In this document: piece by piece, positions 1-10,045 of the stretch
Layout of the letters: every line of letters begins with the position of its first letter
Position numbering within the stretch: position 1 is the stretch's first letter
Assembly (NCBI GenBank): GCA_018524725.1
Contig: JAEUWP010000097.1
Span: forward strand, 124,001-188,000
Reading direction: 5' to 3'
DNA length: 64,000 bases
DNA from: Podaxis mareebaensis
Taxonomy: Eukaryota; Basidiomycota; Agaricomycetes; Agaricales; Agaricaceae
Position numbers and translations under genes: made by a program
Notes under the pieces: model-generated
What the model saw: the letters and a program-made list of their open reading frames with translations, nothing else
What the model was told of the DNA's origin: nothing
Database searches by the model: none

Positions 1-210
1 CTTGTCAACCATGTCTACACAGGTCTCGATCAGATCAGAGGGATGGAATTTGGACCATCGGAACAAGGGGGTGAAGAGTTCCTGATCGCTGCTGGTGTGG
101 CGGGAAATGCGGGAACAGTCGTTTTGAGGAGGACTCAGAATGGCAGGAACATGGAAGTCGTTGCCAGAAACCTGGATATTCCTACTCGCACTAGCTTTGT
201 CTGGCTCTAA
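1..210 (+). CDS. 3' end of a lactonase-like beta-propeller protein (partial)
   Basis: Frame 1 is open from the window edge to a TAA at 208-210 and gives the last 69 residues of a protein. The segment contains GLDQIRGMEFG, then FLIAAGVAGNAGTVVLRR, and ends VARNLDIPTRTSFVWL. This resembles the last blade of the seven-bladed propeller lactonase family (YbhE / carboxymuconate-cyclase-like), in which strands of the form 'QIRG...G' and 'V..R...G..LE.VAR' close the propeller. Only the C-terminus is visible, so no catalytic residue can be checked. The family call is from recall of the C-terminal pattern and is moderate. No intron is seen in the visible part. Confidence 0.55.
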   Translation, partial: LVNHVYTGLDQIRGMEFGPSEQGGEEFLIAAGVAGNAGTVVLRRTQNGRNMEVVARNLDIPTRTSFVWL

Positions 211-1688
211 CCAGGAGGATCATAACCAATATACGAAAAACTACCCTTGACACTACTGGGTTCCATTTTTAGTCATTTATTGAGCTGCCACTGCCTCCAG
301 TGTACCGCCACCATCTAATGTTTATTGTACGTGCCCCTACTTAAACAAACCCTCATTTCCTCCATGATGTGCAAGCCATGAAACCTAGCTCTATTGTGGC
401 GGCCCGATATCGCACCTCAGTTCTCCGGTCCAAACGGGTTGCTATTTAAGAGTTTAGCCTGCCTTGCAGTGCATAGTATGATCGAGGACACACTTCTTCA
501 TTCTGCTTCCGTGGTATCAGAAGCCATGTCTACAGGTCCCGTGTCTATGTTCCGCACTGGGGCTAACCGCCTGTATGTGGTCACCCGCACTAATTCTCGA
601 CAGCGCTTATGGGCACGAGCTCCCCCAGCCGCATGCCCGAAGATGTCCCGAAGCCAATATAATCAAGTTCCGAACCGTGTGAACAACATTTGCCAAGATG
701 TCAGCGTTATTTCCTCACTTCCCCAAGTGCTTAGTAGCAGAACCAACGAAAATTACCTAGGAAAGAACCGAGTTTGCCTATCGCCAGTGGTCCCCCCTTC
801 AACCAAACTACATATACACCCAGAGAACGGCACTCGGGCTTCTCCCGCTTCGCTAACCTCGACCTCATGCTGTGGCGCGGGGTATCCAGAAGATCTAGAC
901 TCGTCCCACCCTACATGAACACAATGTTGGTCCGGCCCGCGGGCTGGTATTAGGCACTCAGCTCCGCTTTACCATAAGGGGAGATGTCTAGAACAAAATT
1001 ACTGCTATCTCTCGGTATTCAGCTTCCCCGACACCAAGCTATTGGTTCTTGTTTGACCGACAGTCCTTGCGTCTGGTATCTCAGCTCAATCTGCACATTG
1101 CTGATCACATCTCAGACTACTTCGTTTCAGATTTTCTTCTAGTTATTCCCAATAATCTCGGTGGTTAATTTTGGAATGGGGAGTCCGAAGTGGAAGAGGG
1201 CGTCAAGACTTCAACTTTCACGGATGTGAAAGAATTCCTCGAATGCTGAAGCGTCTTTGTCCTCCATCGGAGAGCCATGATCCATCTAGGCGTCATTGGT
1301 GTCATTTCTCTGCAGCATTTGCTACCGTCAGAGAATGTCTCGTTTTCTGGCTCTTATTATGTGTCTAGACCGCTGTTGCAGCTTCTTGTCCCAAAAAAAA
1401 CAAGCACAAGTGCCAATATGTCAACCCGATATCAGGTAAGAGTGGTCGACTTCTAGCCGTCTGACCAATCACCCCTTGACCATTGTGTTCTGCAGGGATG
1501 ATTTCTGTCAGTGATTGAACGACACCCTCCAAGCACTAATCAGCATGCCTTCCATCCCATATGTCTCCTCGTAAAGGCCGCCGCTACCAGAATTTGGGAT
1601 AACCCAACCCCTCCTGAACGATCTTTCGCTGAGGTATAAAACCCCATAAATTTTTGCCATATCACCAGTTCAAAGACTCAGATTCGAT
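211..1688. other. Intergenic, no confident gene
   Basis: An open frame at 394-918 has no recognisable domain or splice-supported extension. At about 1336-1520 there is a weak trace of a small secreted peptide: a signal-like MSRFLALIMCL, a shifted frame with Cys-Lys-rich sequence, and a GT-AG pair at about 1435-1498. The frames do not join cleanly, so it is at most a relic. Confidence 0.4.
1635..1641 (+). promoter_or_regulatory. TATA box of first Y3-like gene
   Basis: TATAAAA lies 48-54 bases before the ATG at 1689. The other two Y3-like genes in the window also have a TATA element 55-68 bases before their start codons. Confidence 0.55.
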
Positions 1689-2305
1689 ATGTTCTCTAAA
1701 GTCGTAAGACGTTCATCTTCTTCCCAACTTTCCTGGTGTTAACTTGTAATCTTCCTCATAGTTCACGCTGCTCGCTGTTGCTCTCGCCGTCGCGCCCGCT
1801 GCCTTAGCTCAAACTCCAAACTGTTATACTACAGGAAATGCTGACTCCAGGGCCTGCTCTGGCTTCGTTGACGAGTTCTGTATGACCATCAACGGCGTCT
1901 CCGTAAGCAACACGCCCGTCCTTCAGCCCGCTGGCAATCAATAATACGGGTATTCCACAGGTTCGCAAAAACGAGGGCGTTTCTCGTTGCTTCATGGTCA
2001 ACAATCACCGATGTAAGTCAGGATTTGTGTACTGTGATTAACTGAGCTGACGTCGAAATAGGCGATTTCACTGCCTTCAACACTGGTGCAACCGGAAGAT
2101 TGTCTGCTGATAACTGTAGGAGTGTCTTGAATCAAGCCATCAATAAGTGTCCCATGGTAATAAGACTCTTCGTTGTCGTATTTTGCACGCTAAAGTATGG
2201 ATTAAATAGGGAGGCAAAGGGAAGTTCTCAGCCAATCTTCCCTTCACCTTCACTGTCGATCCCAACGCTGGGGTTTGCACGGCCGATATTTTGCCTGGTT
2301 CTTAG
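1689..2305 (+). CDS. Small secreted Y3-like glycan-binding protein, copy 1
   Basis: Five exons (1689-1703, 1762-1902, 1961-2012, 2062-2156, 2210-2305) join in frame to 132 aa. A signal peptide of about 21 residues (MFSKVFTLLAVALAVAPAALA) is followed by a Cys-rich domain. That domain holds CYTTG, ACSGFVDEFC, RCFMVNNHRC, NC...L, KCP, then FTFTVDPNAGVC near the end. This spacing matches the Agaricomycete family typified by the Coprinus comatus lectin Y3, a secreted glycan-binding protein. It is expected to be secreted and disulphide-bonded. The first exon encodes only five residues, and the same exon pattern is seen in the copies at 3717 and 27676, so they are paralogues. The lectin role is inferred from the family; no sugar-binding residue was checked. 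Confidence 0.72.
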
Positions 2306-3654
2306 GTGCAGGGCTTGATATTGAAATAACAAGTGTCTCCTAACAATGATGTCGTCGTACTCATACCTCGTTGAACTGAATTCAGAAAATTTTGGACGCG
2401 TTCGATGTTGACCGAATATGTCCCAGTTGTGAGCGGGTGCAAAGCTAGTACATTACTCGAGCGGCTTGGACAGTGAACGACGATGGCCACTATGGTGAAT
2501 GAGTGTGTCTGCTCTAATTTACAATGATACTCTAAGGATCAGGGGCATTTTGGCACCCGACTGTAAAACAGAATCTGAGGAGATAATCTGGCATGAGATC
2601 CTTCAACGGTTAATTTCAAGCCCTGAATTTTGTTGAAGCGAGTACAGCGGATTAATCATTGTCCTTGTATGGAAGCCAGCCAAGTATAACATTGGCGAGA
2701 TCGACGGTTGAAGCATTGCATTGACACTCTTATACGATTCAAATGCTCCCCTGTTTTCTTCGGGTGTATTCCATTTTTGTTTTTTGGGTGAAGGAGCATG
2801 TGCATTATCTCAAGGTTGGAACAAAGGGTTGGCGCTTTTGATTGAGCCCACTCAATTCTGCAATCACAGCTTAAGTCTTGTCCACCATAATGATCCTGTT
2901 CTTGGTTAGGTCACGGTCGCGTGTCATTGTCTCGACTCACCCGCGACGTCTGCTTTCTCCCAAGGGCCAACCGAACGAGTCGAAGTTTCTGGCATTATAT
3001 TCGGCGACCGTCAGACGAACAGATGTCCAGGCAAGTTCAATCAATCTGTGCCAATTACCGAACACAATCGTCGGCACTATCGACACCGTGGCCCAGAATC
3101 CGTAAAGAATGTACAGTGTGCCTACAGCTACCCTGTCATCGGCGTTCCAATTAACCGTTTGTAGGATAGTGCTTTGAAACCAACGCATAAATTCCGGTGC
3201 TAATCACTTGGCCTCTAAATAACCAACGAGGTAGTTTTAATATGCACTCTTGGTGTTTCTACTTCGCTCCCGTACCCTTCTGCCATTCTCGCCCGCGCTT
3301 CCCAACATTGAAACGCGCCAATACATTTAGACGTCTTACGTCTCCTACCTGACTCTCGAGTTGTCGAAGACGAGCGATGTGTGGCCATGGACTACGGTGT
3401 CATCCTAGGGAGCATGTCCTCACGCTGAAGTGTTGTTGAGCACCACCTTTATGCAAACCGAAATGTCATCGGAATAGGTCACTACCAGCTCTGCTCGGGG
3501 ATGTCCCTATTCTCTTCCTGCTAATCTCCTCCGGACGTCCAGCATGGTCAAGTTTCCTCCAAGGTTAGCTAGTACCATAGGCTTATATCCTTCAATGCAC
3601 AACGTCAAACACTATTCGCTCAGAGACCGCTAGTGCAGAAAGGTTCCCTGAGTG
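2306..3654. other. Intergenic, nothing recognised
   Basis: Several short overlapping open frames occur on both strands between about 2700 and 3190. None has a domain, a signal peptide or a convincing splice structure. Confidence 0.4.
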
Positions 3655-3662
3655 TATATATA
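3655..3662 (+). promoter_or_regulatory. TATA box of second Y3-like gene
   Basis: A TATATATA run lies 55-62 bases before the ATG at 3717, a position close to that in the other two Y3-like genes. Confidence 0.5.
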
Positions 3663-3716
3663 TCCCTTCTTCACCTCCGACAATCAGCATCTCGAAATCC
3701 TTTCGACGATACTTCG

Positions 3717-4359
3717 ATGGTCTCAAAAGTCGTGAGCGTGATACCCTTTCTCTCTGGCGTCACGTCAGCTAATGGATATCTTCAGGTTGTCTTGTTCGCC
3801 GCTGTCGCAGCCTTCATGCCTGTGATGGCCCAAGTCCCGCCATCTCCTCAATTCCCCCCACAGTGCGATCCTCAGGGAATTAGGGGCAATAGGCTTTGTG
3901 CCCGGTACATTGAAGAATTCTGCAACAGCATTGGAGGCCGTCCCGTGAGTCTTATTTGGACGTTCCGGGGTCGCATAAAACGGAGTTTTTGTTTAGGTGG
4001 CTCCTGGTCGCAAGGTCGGTCACTGCTACCCAATCCCCGGAATGCCGGGCAACAGATGTGATTGTCTTCGATAAGACTCTACGCACGCATCCAACCTAAT
4101 ACTGTCTGTTCCCCTAAATTCAGGTGAATTTTCAGCTTTCAATACTCGCAACACAGCTGCGGGACCCATTGTTCGCAACTGTAAGGCTGTATTGTATGCC
4201 GCTACCGACCAATGCCCTAGGGTAAATCCTGAATCTACGGCTCCTTTTTGTAAGCACTGACCTCTTCTTTCCTAGGGTGGACAAGGAAAGTTCAAGCCGA
4301 ACAACCACTTCAGGTTCGCTGTCAATCCCAAAGTCGGTACTTGCAACCGGCAGTTCTAG
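3717..4359 (+). CDS. Small secreted Y3-like glycan-binding protein, copy 2
   Basis: Exons 3717-3731, 3786-3944, 3997-4057, 4124-4221 and 4276-4359 join in frame to 138 aa. The order is a signal peptide (MVSKVVLFAAVAAFMPVMA), a Pro-rich spacer (QVPPSPQFPPQ), then the Cys framework CDPQG, LCARYIEEFCNSIGG, HCYPI, RCEFSAFNT, NCKAVLYAATDQC, GGQGKF, and VNPKVGTC close to the C-terminus. The intron positions and phases match copy 1 at 1689 and the copy at 27676. The core is clearly diverged from copy 1, so this is not a recent duplicate. It is probably secreted; glycan binding is a family inference. Confidence 0.7.
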
Positions 4360-5243
4360 ACAATCTCTTCCATGATACAAGTTGAGACTGTATTATATGG
4401 AGACCCTTCTGATATTCCCAATAAAGACTACGTCACTGAAATCATACGAGATATGAACAACCACCACCTGCTTGGAGGCGATTCGCAGGAAGGTGTACCC
4501 AAATAAGAGATCCGCACCGAGCCGTTCGGTGATCTGCTCACGACAACCTTATCCTGAGCGAGTGTGGTGATGGTGAAGCGGGGTCTAGGTTCCCATAGCT
4601 TCCGAAGGTAGATAGGTGCTTCTCTTGGATCCAGATCGCGGGGAAGAAGGATCTCGAGGCAGGGGCTGAGTGCCGAGATCAAATATTCAATGCTTCTCTT
4701 GACATTTACTCAGTTGAGTATATCCTTCCTTCTTGATACATACCGCGGTGTTATTACTGGAAAAGGTCGTCTCACAGTCGGTTTCTCTCTCGAAATAAAC
4801 CGGTGTAGTTAAAAGGCTAAACGTCTTCGACAAAAATCGGATGACACACGATCAGACACACATCTTATGGCACCTTAAATGTACCGGCAAGTTTCACAGA
4901 CAGTTGCGACCTAGAAGGCGAGCGTTTCGCCTCAGCGATTGAAGGAATGCTCTTTTACAGAGAGGAGCCTCACCCCTGACAACCTGAAGCCCCGATAGGG
5001 GGACATCTTATTCAGATAAAGACGATTTGGCGACGATCATCATTTATGTTTGTTGATAACATAATAATTACTGTAGCCTGTAGCATTGCTTCCTTGCCAA
5101 CCCGTGTCAAATAGTCAATCTTGAGCTTTGAGGACAATACCATACTCCACCCCACCTTTGCGCTCCCCCTTGCTTTGCTCGTCACATCAAACGTCACATC
5201 AGCCGAAGGCGCCGAGCTCGAGAGTCTGTAGGCTGAACGACAC
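4360..5243. other. Intergenic, nothing recognised
   Basis: Short open frames lie on both strands, with no domain and no supported gene. Confidence 0.4.
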
Positions 5244-6077
5244 TACTATTGACGCACCCCGGTTCGGATGGCACCCCGGTTCGGACGAACATTTGTACGT
5301 TGCTCTACACTCTGTGTAAATTCTCCAATAATTCATAATAAATGGCTAATAAATAATCAATCTAATGTGCGTGCATTACTGTACTGAAATATGAGGCGGT
5401 TGGAGAGAGCGTCGAGCGGGGTCAATATCACTCTCTGTCACTCTAGCCGAGGAATGCCGTGTCGGGGCTTGAATACCATTGATGAGATCTGGAGACTCAC
5501 GTCATTCATTTGAGGACAATAGTCAGGCTCTGCTTCGACACTGTGCGTCAAACTCTTCCTTCTCTACCTATGGCGCGGACCAAGGGAGGCTCGTCACGGG
5601 ATCCTCGTCGTGCCTACGAGGATCCAGAATATGAGAATCATATTATGGCTGTACTACATCTGAACCGTCTTCAGCAGTTGGGACAAGCACTACTACACAA
5701 GCTCAGCCTGACCATGGTCCTCCAACTGCTCCGGTACACATATCACCATATGCACCAGCTTCATATCTGTCTTTTCCCGCCTAATCCTGGTGACCCTCCA
5801 GGAGCTGTTTATGCTCATTCGAGTTTGCTATCCCATAATTCATCAGCATACTATTACCATAATCCATACGCCGGTCCATCTAATTACAACCAGTATATAG
5901 ACTCACATCCTCGTTACTGACTACATCAAGCCAGAATACCTAGTACCTACTAGTAATCTCAACATAATCATCTACGTACATAGATCAGCTGAGTTTGAAA
6001 AAGACCAGGTGGGAAAGACGTGACTGAGGTGACCATCCGAACCGGGGTGCCATCCGAACCGAGGTGCGTCAATAGTA
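5244..6077. mobile_element. MITE-like DNA transposon with 43-nt terminal inverted repeats
   Basis: The left end (5244-5286) and right end (6035-6077) are nearly perfect inverted repeats beginning TACTATTGACGCAC. Each end holds two direct copies of a CACC(C/T)CGGTTCGGA unit, so the termini are compound. TA dinucleotides at both outer edges are consistent with a TA target-site duplication, as in Tc1/mariner-like elements. No transposase is encoded. The interior has an open frame at 5510-5920 (136 aa; His-, Tyr- and Pro-rich, starting with MARTKGG in its inner part) that resembles no family I know. Confidence 0.75.
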
Positions 6078-6351
6078 CAGGGACCCAAAGTAGGCTATGA
6101 TTGCATCAGTAAATCCATACTCCGACGCGGCTTCCCCAGGCAGGCGTGACAAGTACCCGAATTTGTATCTCTTGCTATACGTCGAATTAGAACACGAAAA
6201 AAGTTGGAAATTGTAACTAAGGTATGCAAGAACACATGGGGAAAGTATGAGACCGAAATAAGAATTGGAAGGGGAAAAGCGCAAAGCAGGGGGGAGCGCA
6301 AAGGTGGGGGGTAATATCCGGCTCCGGATTGATATTTGTTGATACCCGGCT

Positions 6352-7208
6352 TAGAGTTTCTTCAGGACCCTAGAATATCCATATATAACCTGGAATCAGA
6401 TTTTTGCTTTGGGCGATTTTTTTGTCCGTCCGAAATTCTCATTCTTGTCCGGATTCTTTCCGGCCTACGGCCAACGTTCCAAAAATTTGTCCGGACTTGG
6501 CGATTCTGGCCTCTGGAAGTTCAAAAACGAGGAAAATAGTAGAAAAACCACAATAATATGTAGCAAGCGAGTACAAGAAAACCATCATCTACATCATGTC
6601 TACATCCTGATTGAACCTTTTTGACAGTTCACCAACAGCGAAACGGAGGACAGGCAGGTCATTGTCCAGAAAAATCATGTTGTGGAAGCTTGAAGATACA
6701 GGCGTCGCCGTGGCTCTGGCGCGATGCATGAAACCTGGTAGCTGGTTGGTGTATTTTTTTCCAGTGCCGATCCACTCAACTGACCTGAAGTCCTCAAAGA
6801 TAGAATTCTACGACTGCTGCCATTTTATAAAGGACTACGAGCGGAGATGAGATGAAGAGGCAAAAAATGGTAATATAATTTTTCTTTTATCAACCGATGC
6901 ACTACTATTTCAAATATATGTAATGTTTCTGTTGACTGACTTGATTGAGAATGTAAAAACAATATCAGCAAAAGGGCACCAGGTAATCCGCAGCTTCGAA
7001 CCCGCTACTCTAAACTACAGTGGTGACAACTGACCACTGCGCTATCTGACCGTTTCAGATCCGGCTTCCCGTTCCCTCCGCGGGGCGTGTCCGCACTATG
7101 GATCTAGCCATCTGGCACCAAAGAGCCCATATGTCCGGTTTTTTTCTGAAACATGTCCGTTTTGATTCCAGGATATATATACGGATATTCCGGGGTCCTG
7201 TTTCTTCA
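6352..7208. repeat. Inverted repeat pair (about 46-nt arms), possible second non-autonomous element
   Basis: The arm at 6352-6398 reappears in reverse complement at 7162-7208 with roughly 85% identity by eye; the shared core includes TTTCTTCAGGACCC / GAATATCC / CCTGGAATCA. The spacing of about 760 bp and the position next to the MITE suggest a degenerate DNA element. No target-site duplication could be fixed. The interior holds a tRNA-like stretch and no gene. Confidence 0.45.
6982..7051 (-). other. tRNA-like remnant (Pol III A and B boxes), possible SINE head
   Basis: Read on the minus strand, a 70-nt stretch starts GGTCAGATAGCGCAGTGG and contains GGGTTCGAA about 35 nt further on. These match the internal A box (TRGCNNAGNGG) and B box (GGTTCGA). 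The T-arm and acceptor stem do not pair properly, so it is not a working tRNA. It could be a decayed tRNA or the head of a tRNA-derived SINE. Confidence 0.35.
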
Positions 7209-8913
7209 CGCTTGCAAGGGTGACTAACCAGGGCTGATCTCTGCACCGGTAACTTGATATACTTTTACGATAATGTAGTACCTGATACTGCTTCGCTTTG
7301 ACTTGATGATGAGCTCATGACCTTCGCATAGCCTGTCCCCGGTCGACCCAGGTTAGCTCGACAGCCCAAGACACATCAGAACGGAGTGATGCAGTGGACA
7401 AGGATAAGTAGGTCTGATTTGATTGGCAACACAAACCGCGGTGGGTCAGGGCCAAGAAACTTATTGTTAACCGAATGCTGTGTCTCGGAACTACAAGACA
7501 GGATGATTGGAGCGGCATCCACTCGAGCGAAAACTTGCAGAGGAATCAAACGGAAGAGTTATCAATGGACTGGGCAGCACTCAAGGGGGCCCCCTTGGCA
7601 AAGTTCGTCAACGCAGGCACTCATACCCTGAAAACTAGCTAACGTACCATGAGCTCATTGGCGGAGCGGCTAGGCGAGAAATAATATCAGACCAGGGATT
7701 CGAAGCGACTGAGGGTTCAGGAACATCCATTGTTGTGTGGGTGGAAAATTCGCTGCCCGGATGTCAGCACGGAATGTTCCACATGAAGAAGGTTGATTGG
7801 AGGAAGCTCCCCCGTGCTCGGCAGCTTGAATTGCCGGCCGAATTTTTGAACGAAGTGGTTCGAGATGTGGGATCAAGATTGCCTCCGACAATATTCTGGA
7901 AAATCGTGACTGGTATGCATCGTCGCGACAGCGCGTGGGAGATGAAAGACGTAGGGAAAGAGGGTGGACATGAAGCTCCAAAAAGGAGTTACACGTGTGG
8001 ATTGAAGGGGTCCTATTTTTACTGTAATCCACATTAGGAAAGCTGTGATTAAATTTCGGGATTACCGATCACTTCGCCTGTGGCGAACCAGAGGCGAGCT
8101 CCATGGTGCCTATACTCCGGTTGCTGAAGGTACCGCCTAGAAGTTGGGGATAACAATCAGGCAAAGTCGTGGTGAGTTTCACAGCAACTTCTACCCCTTG
8201 ATAAACCCCTCCCCAAGACTGTGAACTGGGAGATGACTTGCTCTCCCCTGTGGCGCTCTTAACTCTTAGGAGCTCTTGCCCAGGAGCCAAGTTGTCTGAA
8301 ATTACCCCTCCCCAAACTTGAAGAGGAAATACAACCTTTCTGGAGGGCTTGGTTGATGATCGTACAATCTGGAATGCGGAAACCAGTTGTATCACGGCAA
8401 ACTGACCTGGAGATTTTACCAATAGCAATTGCGTTTATTAGAGGAAAAAAACAGGAGTTGATCATGGTCCGCCACGATCCAGTACTCACACGAGCTTCTG
8501 TCCCCCAACGTTTAACGCACTAGACACTAAAATGGCTTTCAATTGTATGCACTTGACATAAGTACTCCTGCAAAAGGAGTCGTATCAGGCAATACGAGAA
8601 ATTGTTTGCACTACTTAGACCCATGGAGTTACCTGTGGATTGATGCGAGACCTTTGGCGAGGAGCGCTAGTTGCTCTCATGATCGTTCCATTCTAGTGTA
8701 GGGATTTGATCTCTTCAACCTAACGTCAGCCCCCTTGTCTCCCCAGGCGAAAGATTGATTGGTCGGATCCCCGATATATAACATCATACCCGGGCCGTTG
8801 GTTTTTCCCTGCCTCTCTGCGTGTTTTCCTTTATCAACTCGTTCGGCAGACCGCTCTAGCTTTCTTCACCCCGCACGCACCTTCCTGCCGTCCCACCTCC
8901 GCTCTCTCTAACC
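7209..8913. other. Intergenic, nothing recognised
   Basis: Opposed open frames of about 100-120 aa overlap at 7670-8037 and around 8069-8489. None shows a domain or splice-supported continuation. The last 150 bp are the promoter region of the downstream transporter. Confidence 0.35.
8775..8781 (+). promoter_or_regulatory. TATA box of the acetate transporter gene
   Basis: TATATAA lies about 135 bases before the ATG, followed by a pyrimidine-rich leader (about 8805-8910) typical of well-expressed fungal genes. Confidence 0.45.
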
Positions 8914-10045
8914 ATGTCCCACCGCGATATCGAGAAGGCTGAGGCCACTACCCCCGCCCAAGCACTAAATGGCTTCCAGAACTCTCCCCCTCATGCCGCC
9001 AGGCCTTCACGAATTGGGAATCCCGGCACGCTGTGAGCTATTATTCATACCAGTCCAGCCAAGAAAAGCCTCTGACAGACGCGCAACCACCAGTGGACTG
9101 TTCTCTTTCGCGTCGACGACCCTCATTCTTTCCTTGTACAATGCCAAGGCCCGTCATATCGGGACACCTAACGCGGTTGTCGGCATGGCCCTGTTTTGCG
9201 GTGGTCTTGCTCAACTTCTAGCTGGCATGTGGGAATTCCCAAGGGGCAACGCTTTCGGCGGTGCGGGTGAGTATGCTTCCTTAGTTGTTAATTTCCATCC
9301 ATCCCTCTCCTCAACTTTACCCCGACGGTGGCTGGCTGACTCATTTGGTCAACGCGATTCTCCTATTCGAGAACGTGTTCAAATGTAGAGGCTCGACGTC
9401 ATCATCGGCCAGAGCCCATTGTCTATGCCGGCGGCGTCATCCAACGTCAATCATGCCTTGGCATTCGCTATCTCAATTCATTCCACTCCCTGCCAAGCCA
9501 CAATTTCGCGCTAACCTTGACATTACTTTTGATTAGCTTTCAGCTCTTATGGCGCTTTCTGGATGTCCTATGCGACTATCCTGATCCCTGGGAGTGGTAT
9601 TCAGGCGGCATACGAAGGCCATGAGGACGAATTCGCAAGTGCTATTGGTATCTTCCTCATCACCTGGTTTATCGTTACCTTCCTGTTCTTGTGAGTGTAT
9701 ATCATTTACATCTGCCTTTCCATTCTGATTACTTCCTAAAAATATAGTATTGCTTCCCTACGCAAGGCCGTTGGCTTCATCCTGTTATTCGGTTTCTTGT
9801 CCACGACTTTTGCTGTTTTAGCTGGTGGCGAATGGACCGGTTCCGTGGCGTAAGTTTCATTCTTTGCTAATTGAACACGGTCGTTAACGGAGATACCTGT
9901 TTACAGAACTACTAGGGCAGGCGGTGTCCTTGGCGCAATTACGGCCATGATCGCTTACTATATCGGTCTTGCTGAGATGCTCAACGCGGAGGAGATGGCC
10001 ATTGTTCGCCTCCCCATTGGTGTCTTCACCAAGAAAGTGAACTAA
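8914..10045 (+). CDS. GPR1/FUN34/YaaH (Ady2-type) acetate transporter
   Basis: Five exons (8914-9032, 9094-9266, 9537-9690, 9748-9849, 9907-10045) join in frame to 228 aa, the usual size for the family. A short hydrophilic N-terminus precedes the family signature 'NPGTLGLFSFASTTLILSLY'. Further conserved blocks are NAVVGMALFCGGLAQLLAGMW, the FPRGNAF-type loop, FSSYGAFWMSYATILIPG, and several hydrophobic helices, giving six expected membrane spans. Members move acetate (or ammonium, in some reports) across the plasma membrane. The intron at 9267-9536 is unusually long (270 nt) for this genome; a tiny exon inside it cannot be excluded. Confidence 0.9.

Noticed and set aside
394..918. 174-aa open frame on the plus strand
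   Set aside because: No domain, signal peptide or splice-supported extension, and its composition looks like translated intergenic DNA.
1336..1520. Possible small secreted Cys-rich peptide gene
   Set aside because: The signal-like part and the Cys/Lys-rich part are in different frames with no valid intron joining them.
5510..5920. 136-aa frame treated as an independent gene
   Set aside because: It lies wholly inside the MITE-like element, is low complexity, and has no family match, so it is described with the element.
7670..8037. Overlapping 100-120-aa frames on both strands
   Set aside because: Each is the antisense shadow of the other and neither shows a recognisable motif.
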